A DNA stretch of 64,000 bases from Paenibacillus sp. FSL H7-0331 (lineage in GTDB: Bacteria > Bacillota > Bacilli > Paenibacillales > NBRC-103111): positions 186,001 to 250,000 of the forward strand of contig NZ_MRTH01000003.1 in assembly GCF_001956045.1 (NCBI RefSeq), written 5' to 3'. This document shows, one piece after another, positions 1 to 8,668 of the stretch. A program made the position numbers and the translations under genes. Under the pieces are notes generated by a model that had not been told where the DNA came from, ran no database searches, and saw nothing but the letters and a program-made list of their open reading frames with translations. The stretch's first letter is position 1; each line of letters starts with the position of its first letter.

Positions 1-575
1 TATCGAAGGCTATCGAGTCGTTAGCGACGCTGGATGAGAAGCTGGCCGTTACTACTGTTAATCAGGATGATATCATCGACGATTTGATGCTGGAGGTAGA
101 AGAGCGTTGCTTAAGGCTTATCGCCTTACAGCAGCCAATGGCAAGCGATCTGAGAATCATAGGGATGGCTTTGAAGATTGCCACGGATTTGGAGCGGATT
201 AGCGATCACGCAGTCGATATTGCCAAGATCTCGATTCGATTGTCCGGGGAAGAGCTTATCAAACCGCTTGAGGATATTCCTCGGATGGCCATGCTGGTTC
301 GAAATATGCTGCAGGAAAGCCTGCTCTCCTACATGGAGCTTGATATTCACCGTGCTTCAGCGCTTGCCGAAAAAGATGACGAAATCGATAAGCTGTACAG
401 TGCCTTGATGAATGAAATCATTACCCTGATGAGCAGTGATTTCCAACGTAATCGCCAGCTTTCCCATCTGATGTTTGTAGCTCATTATCTGGAGCGGGTT
501 GCGGACCATGCGACTAATATTGGTGAAGGCGTGATTTATATGGTTACCGGCAAGCGAAAAGATTTGAACGTGTAA
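1..575 (+). CDS. phoU: PhoU-family phosphate signalling protein (5' end outside window)
   Basis: The reading frame is open from base 3 to the stop at 575, giving about 190 residues of a protein normally near 218, so only the first residues are missing. PhoU is a cytoplasmic all-helical protein that couples the Pst phosphate transporter to PhoR and restrains the Pho regulon. The two PhoU repeats are visible: each has a metal-binding helix with E/D-x3-D spacing, ERISDHAVDI in the first and ERVADHATNIGE in the second. pst genes would be expected just to the left. A strong terminator follows, so it is the last gene of its operon. An internal ATG at 84 is not the start because coding similarity continues upstream of it. 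Confidence 0.93.
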   Translation, partial: SKAIESLATLDEKLAVTTVNQDDIIDDLMLEVEERCLRLIALQQPMASDLRIIGMALKIATDLERISDHAVDIAKISIRLSGEELIKPLEDIPRMAMLVRNMLQESLLSYMELDIHRASALAEKDDEIDKLYSALMNEIITLMSSDFQRNRQLSHLMFVAHYLERVADHATNIGEGVIYMVTGKRKDLNV

Positions 576-601
576 TAGAAGCAAACTGGCATCGTGAGCA
601 A

Positions 602-628
602 AGAGCCTTACTTATGGCTCTTTTTTTG
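602..628 (+). terminator. Intrinsic terminator after phoU
   Basis: The arms AGAGCC and GGCTCT are separated by an 8-nt loop and followed by seven T. It lies 27 bases after the phoU stop. Confidence 0.85.
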
Positions 629-680
629 TATATTCGCTGAACGAAGGTTTTACACAAATTTAACAAAACCCTGGTCATTT

Positions 681-709
681 TTGACATAGGGATGAAGGTT
701 GTCTGTTAT
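681..709 (+). promoter_or_regulatory. Candidate sigma-A promoter of the EAL/GGDEF gene
   Basis: TTGACA at 681-686 is followed after 17 bp by TGTTAT at 704-709, which matches the -10 consensus at 4 of 6 positions. A TATAGT at 707-712 is the alternative but gives a 20-bp spacer. The ATG of the downstream gene is 41 bp further on. Confidence 0.5.
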
Positions 710-750
710 AGTTATGGGTATATAGCAACTTACTCAAAGTAGGGATCAAT

Positions 751-2586
751 ATGGATACTCACCAGCTTGCGAGTGCGAATGCGCATTCGGAAAATGATTT
801 CCTCAAGGAGCAGTTTCGTAATATTTTGGAAGCCAAGCTCATTCATTCCGTTTATCAACCTATTATTTCATTGAAGGATGGTACCGTTTTCGGCTACGAG
901 GCGTTAACACGCGGTCCGGAGAACAGTCCATTCCATTCCCCAATGAAATTGTTTCCTTTTGCCGAGGAAGAAGGATTCTTATACACGTTGGAAAAATTGG
1001 CCAGGGAAATGGCGATCAAAGGAGCTTTTTTCTCACGCAACAATGAAATGCTGTTTATTAATATTTCTGCAGCTATTTTACAGGACCCGCATTTTGCTCC
1101 TGGTAAAACCCTAGAGCTGCTTCAGGCACGCGGCCTGCAACCCGGCAACATCGTATTCGAAATTACGGAACGCAGCTCCATTGAGGATTTTACCACGACC
1201 AAACGTATACTTGACCATTATCGGAACCAAGGCTATCGTATTGCCATTGACGATGCGGGAGCCGGCTACTCCTCCTTACAGGCAATTGCAGAGCTGCAGC
1301 CGGATTTTATTAAAATCGACCGGTCTCTGGTACACCATATCCATCTTCATAAAAATAAAGAGTACATCGTGGAAACATTCGTTTCGTTCGCTGACAAGCT
1401 GAATATCAGTTTGATCGCTGAAGGCATTGAATCGCAGGAAGAGCTGCAGCTGCTGACGCGTATGGGAATCCATTATGTTCAAGGGTTTTTGTTGGGCAGA
1501 CCTGCGGCAGAGATTGCGGTAATTGATCCGAAGTGGGTTGAATTGATTGTTCAGCACCGCAAAATCCGCGAAACGGGCGGCGGGACATTGACTATTGGTG
1601 ATGTGATTTCGCCAATTCAAATCTTCGACAGCAAAGCGCTCATATCCGAGGTTGCTAATTTTTTTAAAAGCAATGTCAAAGCACAGGGAGCTGTTATCGT
1701 ATCTAATGGCGAGCCTGTTGGCTTGATGATGCGGGAGCGTTTGTTTCAGAAGCTGGCCGGTCAATATGGCTTCTCCTTGTTCTGGAATCGCTCGATTGAT
1801 CAAATGATGGACCCGAAGCCATTGATCGTGGACAAGGATACTCCGATTGAAACAGTTTCCCAGCTGGCGACCTCGCGGGATACGAATCTGTATGATTTTG
1901 TCATCATAACGAACCAGGGTAAGATGGCCGGTGCCTCTTCCATCCGGGCGATCCTGGAGTGCATCACGAATACCCGAATGGAAAATGCCAAGGTAGCAAG
2001 CCCGCTGACAGGGCTGCCGGGTAATATCCAGATTCAGCGTGAGTTGACCAGAAGGCTGATGGAGAAGAAGCCTTTCGCGGTTTTGTATGCAGACCTTGAT
2101 TATTTTAAATGGTTTAATGACCGATATGGATTTCAAAAGGGTGACCAGTTGATTCAGTTCACGGCAGATGTGCTTCAGCATGCCATCGTGCTGTGCGGCA
2201 AGCCATTGGATTTTGTTGGTCATATCGGAGGCGACGATTTTATCATGATTACGTCTACGGATGAGCCAGATCGGATGTGCAAGGAAATCATCCGCCGGTT
2301 CGACCAAAGCGTACCGTTATTTTATGAAGGCGATGACTGGACCTATGTGGAGGATCGGAAAGGAAATCGGATTGAAACGAGCGGTTTGACGATTTCCTTG
2401 TCTTTAATAGTATGCGAAACCGAGACACCGATCACCCTTGAAGAGATTTCTCAATCCGCTGCAACCTTGAAAAAACTGTCCAAAGCAAGTATCGGAAGCG
2501 TGTATTGCAGTACATACCTTGGTTTGGCTGAATTGACAGAAGCGGAACCAGGCAAAGCAGATATGGAGTCCTATTTACTGGAATAG
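751..2586 (+). CDS. EAL-CBS-GGDEF cyclic-di-GMP turnover protein
   Basis: 611 residues without a signal peptide or membrane segment, so it should be cytoplasmic. Order: an EAL phosphodiesterase domain (about 25-260), a CBS pair (about 275-400) and a GGDEF domain (about 415-585). The EAL domain keeps GYEALTRG (E50), the Asn in FINIS, EITE, DDAGAGYSS, the Lys in DFIKID and EGIE, so hydrolysis of c-di-GMP to pGpG is plausible. The GGDEF domain keeps DLDYFKWFND and has GGDDF at the active site. The usual RxxD inhibitory site reads KPLD. It may make c-di-GMP weakly or only bind GTP to control the EAL domain. The start is the ATG preceded by AGTAGGGA. Its last 12 bp overlap the convergent HAD gene. 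Confidence 0.88.
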   Translation: MDTHQLASANAHSENDFLKEQFRNILEAKLIHSVYQPIISLKDGTVFGYEALTRGPENSPFHSPMKLFPFAEEEGFLYTLEKLAREMAIKGAFFSRNNEMLFINISAAILQDPHFAPGKTLELLQARGLQPGNIVFEITERSSIEDFTTTKRILDHYRNQGYRIAIDDAGAGYSSLQAIAELQPDFIKIDRSLVHHIHLHKNKEYIVETFVSFADKLNISLIAEGIESQEELQLLTRMGIHYVQGFLLGRPAAEIAVIDPKWVELIVQHRKIRETGGGTLTIGDVISPIQIFDSKALISEVANFFKSNVKAQGAVIVSNGEPVGLMMRERLFQKLAGQYGFSLFWNRSIDQMMDPKPLIVDKDTPIETVSQLATSRDTNLYDFVIITNQGKMAGASSIRAILECITNTRMENAKVASPLTGLPGNIQIQRELTRRLMEKKPFAVLYADLDYFKWFNDRYGFQKGDQLIQFTADVLQHAIVLCGKPLDFVGHIGGDDFIMITSTDEPDRMCKEIIRRFDQSVPLFYEGDDWTYVEDRKGNRIETSGLTISLSLIVCETETPITLEEISQSAATLKKLSKASIGSVYCSTYLGLAELTEAEPGKADMESYLLE

Positions 2587-3330
2587 CTCAAGCAGCTGAT
2601 TAATTTCCTGAATACAATAAATATTGCGTTTCCCGAGCTTTTGTCGGGAAATTTTTTTTGTGTTTCCCTGACTAGTCTGGAGCCAGATCACATCAAGCCC
2701 CGCCTTAACCGCACCGCAAACATCGTGTTTCCAAGAGTTGCCGACCATAACAGCCTGCCGCGGGGTTAGCTCCAGCGTCTGCAGAGCTGTTTTGAACAGA
2801 GAGCTTCCCGGTTTTTTCTCAGATAGCTTTTGGGCGGTGAATATTCGTTCTGACGGAAAAAAAGCGTGAAGCTGAAATCGCTCGAGCAAATGCATGACCT
2901 CGTTATGGGGACTGTTGCTAATAATCGCCAACTTGAAATGCCGTGAAAGCTCGCGAAGTGTGTTTTCTACACCATGTACCAGAGCTTTGCCCTCCATGCG
3001 TCTCTGTCGCACAAGCCGAAAAAAATCCTTCGCGAATCCTTGATGAACCGGAATCTGCTGCTCCTGGATCGCTTGCTGGAGGCACTGCTCCTGAAGCTGA
3101 TCAAACGATACAGACGGTCCCCTCGTTTTTTTGTTGAGCTGCCAGTTGGCTTGGTATCGATCCCATAGGCTATCCACCTCACCTTGATCCTGCTGTAAGC
3201 CGCGAGCGGCGTACTCACTGCAGACGGAGCGAAAGGCCTGCTCAAAGTGAATGCCTTGGTGAATTAACGTCTCATTCAGATCAAAACAAATCGCTTTTTT
3301 TCCTGGGATCTTGTAAACTTTCCCTGTCAA
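2575..3330 (-). CDS. HAD-superfamily hydrolase
   Basis: 251-residue soluble protein. Visible HAD motifs: motif I FDLNETL near residue 17 (nucleophile Asp, with Asn where the acid/base Asp usually sits), motif II Ser in IISNSPHNE, motif III Lys in EKKPGSS, and motif IV GNSWKHD. A helical cap lies between motifs I and II, as in subclass C1 phosphatases such as phosphoglycolate phosphatase-like enzymes. The substrate cannot be read. The start is TTG at 3330 with GGAGGAG seven bases upstream. It stands alone, convergent with the EAL/GGDEF gene and divergent from polA. The DxN form of motif I may lower or change the phosphatase activity. Confidence 0.83.
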   Translation of the reverse strand: MTGKVYKIPGKKAICFDLNETLIHQGIHFEQAFRSVCSEYAARGLQQDQGEVDSLWDRYQANWQLNKKTRGPSVSFDQLQEQCLQQAIQEQQIPVHQGFAKDFFRLVRQRRMEGKALVHGVENTLRELSRHFKLAIISNSPHNEVMHLLERFQLHAFFPSERIFTAQKLSEKKPGSSLFKTALQTLELTPRQAVMVGNSWKHDVCGAVKAGLDVIWLQTSQGNTKKISRQKLGKRNIYCIQEINQLLELFQ

Positions 3331-3488
3331 TGGTATCTCCTCCGTTCAAGCTTACTGCACACCCTGATATCCTATGTTTATGCTCGAATGTCTGGCGTCA
3401 CACCTATGTACAGGAATGTGGGATTAAGCTTTTTATATTGCGTTGTCCTATGCTATCATGGAGGTAGTATGGAAAATGAGGTGCTATA

Positions 3489-6155
3489 ATGTCCAAATTG
3501 ATCGTCATTGATGGCAACAGTATTGCGTACCGTGCTTTTTTTGCACTTCCACCGCTAAGTAATTCAAGTGGTTTGCACACGAATGCTGTTTTTGGTTTTA
3601 CTACGATACTTTTGAAGCTAATGGAAGAACACAAGCCTACCCACTTCCTCGTTGCGTTTGATGCGGGTAAGGTGACGTTTCGACATTCGAACTATAAGGA
3701 TTACAAAGGCGGCAGAGCCAAGACTCCTCCCGAGCTGTCCGAGCAATTTCCGGTACTCAAGGATTTGATCCGGGCATTCGGCGTTTCTCAGTTTGAGCTG
3801 GAGGGCTATGAAGCGGATGATATTATCGGAACCTTGACGCGCATGGCAGATGAGCTTGGCAATATCGAGGTCATCGTCGTTAGCGGTGATAAGGATATGC
3901 TGCAGTTGGCTTCCGAGCATGTGAAGATTGCTTTGACACGAAAAGGGGTTAGTGATGTAGAGTTGTATGATCCACCCTATATTATGGAAAAATATGGACT
4001 GACCCCGAATCAGATCATTGATCTGAAGGGACTAATGGGGGATACGAGCGATAATATCCCAGGTATTCCGGGAGTCGGGGAGAAGACGGCATTAAAGCTG
4101 CTGCACGAATACGGTTCAGTTGAAGGTGTGCTCGCCAATACGGATCAGTTGAAGGGTAAGATGAAAGAAAAGGTCGTTGAGCACGCAGATGACGCGAGAA
4201 TGAGTAAGGAGCTTGCAACCATCTTTCGCGAGGTTCCTATCGGTACACCTTGGGACGAGCTGGCTTATAACGGGTATGAGAAGCAGGCTTTGGCAGAGAT
4301 GTTTTACAAGCTGGAGTTCAAGTCGTTAATGGAAAAAATGGATCTGACCGGTGGAGATGTGAAGCTGGCGGATCAGCAGCCGCAGGCAGAGCTAGTGGCG
4401 ATAGCTATTCAAAAACTGGAGCAGCTTGCAGAGCTGACTGATGTGCTGGGCAAGGTCGAATCGATGCATGTCGAGGTCATTGGTGACAATCCTCACGCCG
4501 GGTATGTGCTGGGACTCTCGTTTCATACGGATCAGGCCTGTTATTATGTGCCATTCGAGCTGTTGAAAGAGAATAGCTCTGAGGTGGATACGCTCAAAGC
4601 GTGGCTGGAATCACCGGATAAGTCTGTTGCTGTGTATGACCAGCATAGAGCTGAGATTGCATTATCGTGGCAGGGGATTGCACTGCGTGGGACTACATTC
4701 GATGTGTTGCTGGCAGCCTATTTACTCGATCCTACAGAATCAGCGCTTACCCTGCATGGACTGCTGGTCAAATACAGCCTGCCTTCGCTCAAAGCGGATG
4801 AGGACGTATTCGGTAAGGGGGCAAAGTTCAAGGTTCCGGCGATTGAAATCGTTACGGACCACCTGTGCCGTAAGGCTAACGCGATTCACACCCTTTTGAT
4901 ACTCATGAAGCAGGATCTACAGCAAAAAGATATGGATCAGCTGTTCTACGATCTGGAGCTGCCGCTTGCGAACGTCCTGGCTGCTATGGAGCAAAAAGGT
5001 ATCCAGGTTGATGTTGAAGGGCTTAAGCAGTACGGTGTGGAGCTTGCTGCACAATTGGACAAGATTATGAAAGCGATCTATGAAGCAGCCGGTGGCGAGT
5101 TCAACATTAATTCGACCAAACAGCTTGGGGAGATTTTATTCGAAAAGCTGAATCTGCCCGCCTACAAAAAAACAAAAACCGGCTATTCGACGGATGCCGA
5201 GGTGCTGGAAAGACTGGAGCCTTATCATCCGGTCATCAGCCATATTCTGAACTATAGGTCGCTTGCCAAGCTGCAATCCACCTATGTCGAAGGTTTGTTA
5301 AAGGAAATACGTCTGGAAACCGGTAAAGTGCATACGTATTACAGACAGACGATCGCTGCAACTGGCCGTCTAAGCTCACAATTTCCGAATTTGCAAAATA
5401 TCCCGATCCGTTTGGAGGAGGGACGCAAAATCCGTAAGGTATTCGTCCCATCACAGCCTGGCTGGTCGATTCTGACCGCTGACTACTCGCAGATCGAGCT
5501 GCGTGTACTTGCACATATTTCACAGGATAAGAATCTGATGGAAGCTTTCCTGAACGATATGGATATTCATACGAAAACCGCGATGGATGTATTCGGTGTC
5601 CCTGAATCGGCTGTCGATTCCAATATGCGCAGACAAGCCAAGGCGGTTAATTTTGGGATCGTGTACGGAATCAGCGATTACGGCTTGTCGCAAAATTTGA
5701 ATATTTCCCGTAAGGATGCCGCTTCGTTCATTGAGCAATATTTTGTCGTATTCCAGGGGGTACGCCGTTTTATGGATGATATCGTACTGAAGGCCCGTAA
5801 GGATGGCTATGTGACCACCCTGCTGCAGCGCCGCCGGTATTTGCCGGAAATCTCTGCTTCCAACTTTAATTTGCGATCCTTTGCTGAACGTACTGCGATG
5901 AATACTCCTATTCAGGGTACCGCGGCTGATGTCATCAAGCTGGCAATGGTCCAGATGGACGAGCGTATGAAGCGTGATGGGCTGGCTAGTCGTATGCTGC
6001 TGCAGGTACACGATGAATTGGTATTCGAGGTGCCTGAGAACGAGATCGAAGTGATGCGCACAACCGTAAAGGAAGTTATGGAGGGCGCACTCAAGCTGGA
6101 TGTTCCGCTCAAAGTGGATGTGGATACTGGCTCCAACTGGTACGAAGCGAAATAA
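3489..6155 (+). CDS. polA: DNA polymerase I
   Basis: 888 residues, normal for a Bacillota PolA. The first 300 form the 5'-3' flap exonuclease (LIVIDGNSIAYRAFFALP, then GVGEKTA). Residues about 310-475 are an exonuclease-like domain that has lost the metal-binding acids: VEVIGDNPH stands where proofreading enzymes have a DxE motif, as in Bacillus Pol I. The polymerase domain has motif A DYSQIELRVL near 665, motif B RRQAKAVNFGIVYG and motif C QVHDELVFE near 838. Role: Okazaki fragment maturation and gap filling in repair. The start ATG follows GAGGTG. mutM begins 24 bp downstream, so the two probably form a repair operon. Confidence 0.98.
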   Translation: MSKLIVIDGNSIAYRAFFALPPLSNSSGLHTNAVFGFTTILLKLMEEHKPTHFLVAFDAGKVTFRHSNYKDYKGGRAKTPPELSEQFPVLKDLIRAFGVSQFELEGYEADDIIGTLTRMADELGNIEVIVVSGDKDMLQLASEHVKIALTRKGVSDVELYDPPYIMEKYGLTPNQIIDLKGLMGDTSDNIPGIPGVGEKTALKLLHEYGSVEGVLANTDQLKGKMKEKVVEHADDARMSKELATIFREVPIGTPWDELAYNGYEKQALAEMFYKLEFKSLMEKMDLTGGDVKLADQQPQAELVAIAIQKLEQLAELTDVLGKVESMHVEVIGDNPHAGYVLGLSFHTDQACYYVPFELLKENSSEVDTLKAWLESPDKSVAVYDQHRAEIALSWQGIALRGTTFDVLLAAYLLDPTESALTLHGLLVKYSLPSLKADEDVFGKGAKFKVPAIEIVTDHLCRKANAIHTLLILMKQDLQQKDMDQLFYDLELPLANVLAAMEQKGIQVDVEGLKQYGVELAAQLDKIMKAIYEAAGGEFNINSTKQLGEILFEKLNLPAYKKTKTGYSTDAEVLERLEPYHPVISHILNYRSLAKLQSTYVEGLLKEIRLETGKVHTYYRQTIAATGRLSSQFPNLQNIPIRLEEGRKIRKVFVPSQPGWSILTADYSQIELRVLAHISQDKNLMEAFLNDMDIHTKTAMDVFGVPESAVDSNMRRQAKAVNFGIVYGISDYGLSQNLNISRKDAASFIEQYFVVFQGVRRFMDDIVLKARKDGYVTTLLQRRRYLPEISASNFNLRSFAERTAMNTPIQGTAADVIKLAMVQMDERMKRDGLASRMLLQVHDELVFEVPENEIEVMRTTVKEVMEGALKLDVPLKVDVDTGSNWYEAK

Positions 6156-6179
6156 CCCTATAGGACAGGTGAGGACATC

Positions 6180-7040
6180 ATGCCGGAATTGCCGGAGGTT
6201 GAAACCGTCAGACGAACATTAAACGAATTGGTCATCGGTAAACAGATCGATCATGTTAGTGTTCATTTGAATCGAATTATTATCAAGCCTGAAGAAGTCG
6301 GCGAGTTTTGCATACAGTTGGCTGGGCAAACGATTCTTAGCGTAGAACGAAGAGGCAAGTTTTTGCGTTTTCTTCTGGATGATTACGCACTCGTATCGCA
6401 TCTTCGTATGGAAGGCAGATACGGATTGTATGATAGCAGCGACCCATTAGAGCTGCATACGCATGTTGTATTTCATTTTACGGACGGCAGTGAGCTGCGC
6501 TACAAGGACGTGCGTCAATTTGGGACCATGCATCTGTTTCCCAAGGGAAGGGAGCTTGAGGAGCAGCCGCTCAAAAAGCTCGGTCTGGAGCCGTTGGAAG
6601 AGGCGTTCGATCTCGCTGCGTTTCGGGCAAGGATTGCCCATCGTTCCACGAAAATAAAGCCGCTGCTGCTCAATCAGGAATATATCGTCGGGATCGGGAA
6701 TATATATGTGGATGAATCGCTGCATCTGGCTCGAATTCATCCTGAGCGTGAAGCCAATTCATTGACATCCAAGGAGCTTGCCGCTCTGCATGAAGCCATA
6801 GTGAAGACATTGAGTGAAGCTGTCGCCGCAGGTGGCTCATCGATCAAATCGTTTGTGAATGGACAAGGTGAGATCGGTATGTTCCAGCATCAATTCAAGA
6901 TGTATGGGCGCAAGGGGGAAGCTTGCTATTCCTGCGGACATCCCATTGAAAAAAGCGTTGTTGCTGGACGGGGTACCCATTATTGTCCCCAATGTCAGCC
7001 TTTGAAACCTGCCAGAGGCAAGAAGATAAAGCCTATATAA
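6180..7040 (+). CDS. mutM: Formamidopyrimidine-DNA glycosylase (Fpg)
   Basis: 286 residues, the usual length. It begins MPELPEVETVRRTL, giving the catalytic N-terminal Pro and the following Glu. The H2TH region has NQEYIVGIGNIYVDE, and the C-terminus carries a Cys4 zinc finger (CYSC, 16 residues, CPQC). The enzyme removes 8-oxoguanine and formamidopyrimidines from DNA and nicks the abasic site. AGGTGAGG precedes the ATG. It lies 24 bp after polA and just ahead of ytaF and coaE, the order found in many Paenibacillus and Bacillus genomes. Confidence 0.97.
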   Translation: MPELPEVETVRRTLNELVIGKQIDHVSVHLNRIIIKPEEVGEFCIQLAGQTILSVERRGKFLRFLLDDYALVSHLRMEGRYGLYDSSDPLELHTHVVFHFTDGSELRYKDVRQFGTMHLFPKGRELEEQPLKKLGLEPLEEAFDLAAFRARIAHRSTKIKPLLLNQEYIVGIGNIYVDESLHLARIHPEREANSLTSKELAALHEAIVKTLSEAVAAGGSSIKSFVNGQGEIGMFQHQFKMYGRKGEACYSCGHPIEKSVVAGRGTHYCPQCQPLKPARGKKIKPI

Positions 7041-7101
7041 AAGCTGCACCCTCCATCCCTATCCGCCATATAGTAGGGTAAAATGGTCGGGAGGGAATGC
7101 C

Positions 7102-7926
7102 ATGCTTCCTTTTATCTCCTTAATGCTGCTGGCTTTAGCGGTTAGCTTGGATGGTTTTGGCGTAGGTGTGACGTACGGCCTGCGCAAGATTCGGATGCCC
7201 TTGGTATCGATTGCTATCATTTCAGGTTGCTCCGGTATTATTATTTATACATCGATGCAGATTGGTGTCTGGATTAGCTCGTATGTCGATCCGGTTTTTG
7301 CAAAAAGCATCGGTGGCATCATCCTGATCGGTATAGGCATGTGGGCGTTATATCAGGTGTTGGGAAGTAAACAGGAATCTACAGAAGCAGTACCGGCAGC
7401 AATGCCTGTAACGGCTCAAGCCGCTGCAGTTGCAGCAGAACGCGATGAGGTTGTGTTGTTGGACGCGAGTTATGGAGAACGTGCTGCTGTCGTTGATGAG
7501 ACGGGTCATAAGACGTCTGTGGTGCAAGACATGGAAACCTCCGCTGGAGTGGTGAACGATCCTCCAGACGTGCAGCCAAGCGCCAAGGAAGTATTGTACA
7601 TCGAGCTTAAACGCTTTGGCTTGGTCATTCAAATTCTACGAACACCTTCTATGGCGGATATGGATCGATCTGGAAATATTTCTCCTTATGAAGCTTTTCT
7701 TCTCGGTATCGCCTTATCATTGGATGCTTTTGGAGCTGGGATTGGCGCGGCCTTGATCGGCTTTACGCCATGGCTGACCTCAATGGTTATCGCTATGGCA
7801 AGTGGGGTGTTTTTGGCGGCAGGCTTGCGTGTTGGTTATAAATATGCAGATTTATCATGGATGCGAAGCTTATCTGTCTTTCCTGGATTTGTATTGATTG
7901 TGATGGGAATTATGAAGCTGTTATAA
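7102..7926 (+). CDS. ytaF: Sporulation membrane protein YtaF (MntP-like fold)
   Basis: 274-residue membrane protein with two related halves, each starting with a similar motif (ALAVSLDGFGVGVTYGL and GIALSLDAFGAGIGAAL), typical of the DUF204/MntP fold with about six membrane helices. YtaF of Bacillus is near 210 residues. Here an extra hydrophilic stretch of about 65 residues, rich in Ala, Val and acidic residues (about residues 93-165), separates the halves. The ATG follows GGGAGGG. The exact transport role is unknown; B. subtilis ytaF is known as a sporulation gene. The position between mutM and coaE supports the name. Confidence 0.88.
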   Translation: MLPFISLMLLALAVSLDGFGVGVTYGLRKIRMPLVSIAIISGCSGIIIYTSMQIGVWISSYVDPVFAKSIGGIILIGIGMWALYQVLGSKQESTEAVPAAMPVTAQAAAVAAERDEVVLLDASYGERAAVVDETGHKTSVVQDMETSAGVVNDPPDVQPSAKEVLYIELKRFGLVIQILRTPSMADMDRSGNISPYEAFLLGIALSLDAFGAGIGAALIGFTPWLTSMVIAMASGVFLAAGLRVGYKYADLSWMRSLSVFPGFVLIVMGIMKLL

Positions 7927-7936
7927 TAAGCAGATA

Positions 7937-8054
7937 CTTACGAAGTTAGTTTTGCTAAAGCAAAACTTAAAAGAGAATGCTTACGAAGACAGTTTTGCTA
8001 AAGCAAAACTTAAAAGGGAATGCTTACGAAGTTAGTTTTGCTAAAGCAAAACTT
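7937..8054 (+). repeat. Three tandem 43-bp repeats, each with a 20-bp palindrome
   Basis: Copies start at 7937, 7980 and 8023 (the last is 32 bp), spaced exactly 43 bp. Each contains agttttgctaaagcaaaact (7948-7967, 7991-8010, 8034-8053), an 8-bp inverted repeat around TAAA. Two substitutions mark copy 2 (GAC for GTT before the palindrome). The array fills the ytaF-coaE gap and ends immediately before the coaE ribosome binding site GGAGGA. It may be transcribed as three hairpins in the coaE leader. It looks like a Paenibacillus-type intergenic palindrome, but this needs a genome search. Confidence 0.9.
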
Positions 8055-8071
8055 GGAGGAGACTAGCCACC

Positions 8072-8668
8072 ATGAACATAGGGTTAACCGGAGGCATCGC
8101 CTGCGGCAAAAGCACCGTTAGCAATATGCTGGTGCAGCGCGGCGCGATGCTGGTTGATGCCGATCGGATCGCGCGAGAAGTTGTAGAGCCTGGAATGCCG
8201 GCTCTTGATAAGATAGTGGACCGGTTTGGCAAGGAAATATTATTTCCTGACGGGACATTGAACCGCAAGAAGCTGGGAGAAACGGTTTTCGGCAATGCGG
8301 AAGCATTAAAGGATCTTCAGAATTTACTGCATCCTTCGATCAGGGCATTAATGCGAGAGCGGATGGAGCAATATGAGAACCTATATCCGGACAAGCTGGT
8401 CGTTGCTGACATTCCTTTATTGTATGAATCGGGGCTGGAAGCAGAATATGAAGCCGTTATGGTGGTGTACGTTCCCAGAGCCGTTCAGCTTGAACGATTA
8501 ATGCTGCGCGACGGGATGACCCTGCAGGCAGCGGAGCAGAGATTGCAAGCACAGATGGATATTGAATTGAAAAAGGAAAGGGCTGACATTGTTATCGACA
8601 ATCAGGGTGACTTGATCCTAACGGAAGGTCAGGTGGACAGGTTCCTCAGGGAAAGGGGGCTGTTATGA
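8072..8668 (+). CDS. coaE: Dephospho-CoA kinase
   Basis: 198 residues, normal for CoaE. It opens with the P-loop GGIACGKST (residues 7-15), followed by DADRIAREVV and the lid/CoA domain (NLLHPSIRALM, ADIPLLYESGLE). It phosphorylates the 3'-hydroxyl of dephospho-CoA, the last step of coenzyme A synthesis, in the cytoplasm. GGAGGA lies 12 bp before the ATG and directly abuts the upstream palindromic repeat array. Its stop overlaps the start of the transglycosylase gene (ATGA), so the two are translationally coupled. Confidence 0.97.
   Translation: MNIGLTGGIACGKSTVSNMLVQRGAMLVDADRIAREVVEPGMPALDKIVDRFGKEILFPDGTLNRKKLGETVFGNAEALKDLQNLLHPSIRALMRERMEQYENLYPDKLVVADIPLLYESGLEAEYEAVMVVYVPRAVQLERLMLRDGMTLQAAEQRLQAQMDIELKKERADIVIDNQGDLILTEGQVDRFLRERGLL

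Noticed and set aside
1276..2307. 343-codon minus-strand frame inside the EAL/GGDEF gene
   Set aside because: It is antisense to clearly conserved EAL, CBS and GGDEF domains; its translation shows no family motif.
7937..8054. CRISPR-like array
   Set aside because: The repeats are strictly tandem with no variable spacers, and no cas genes are present.
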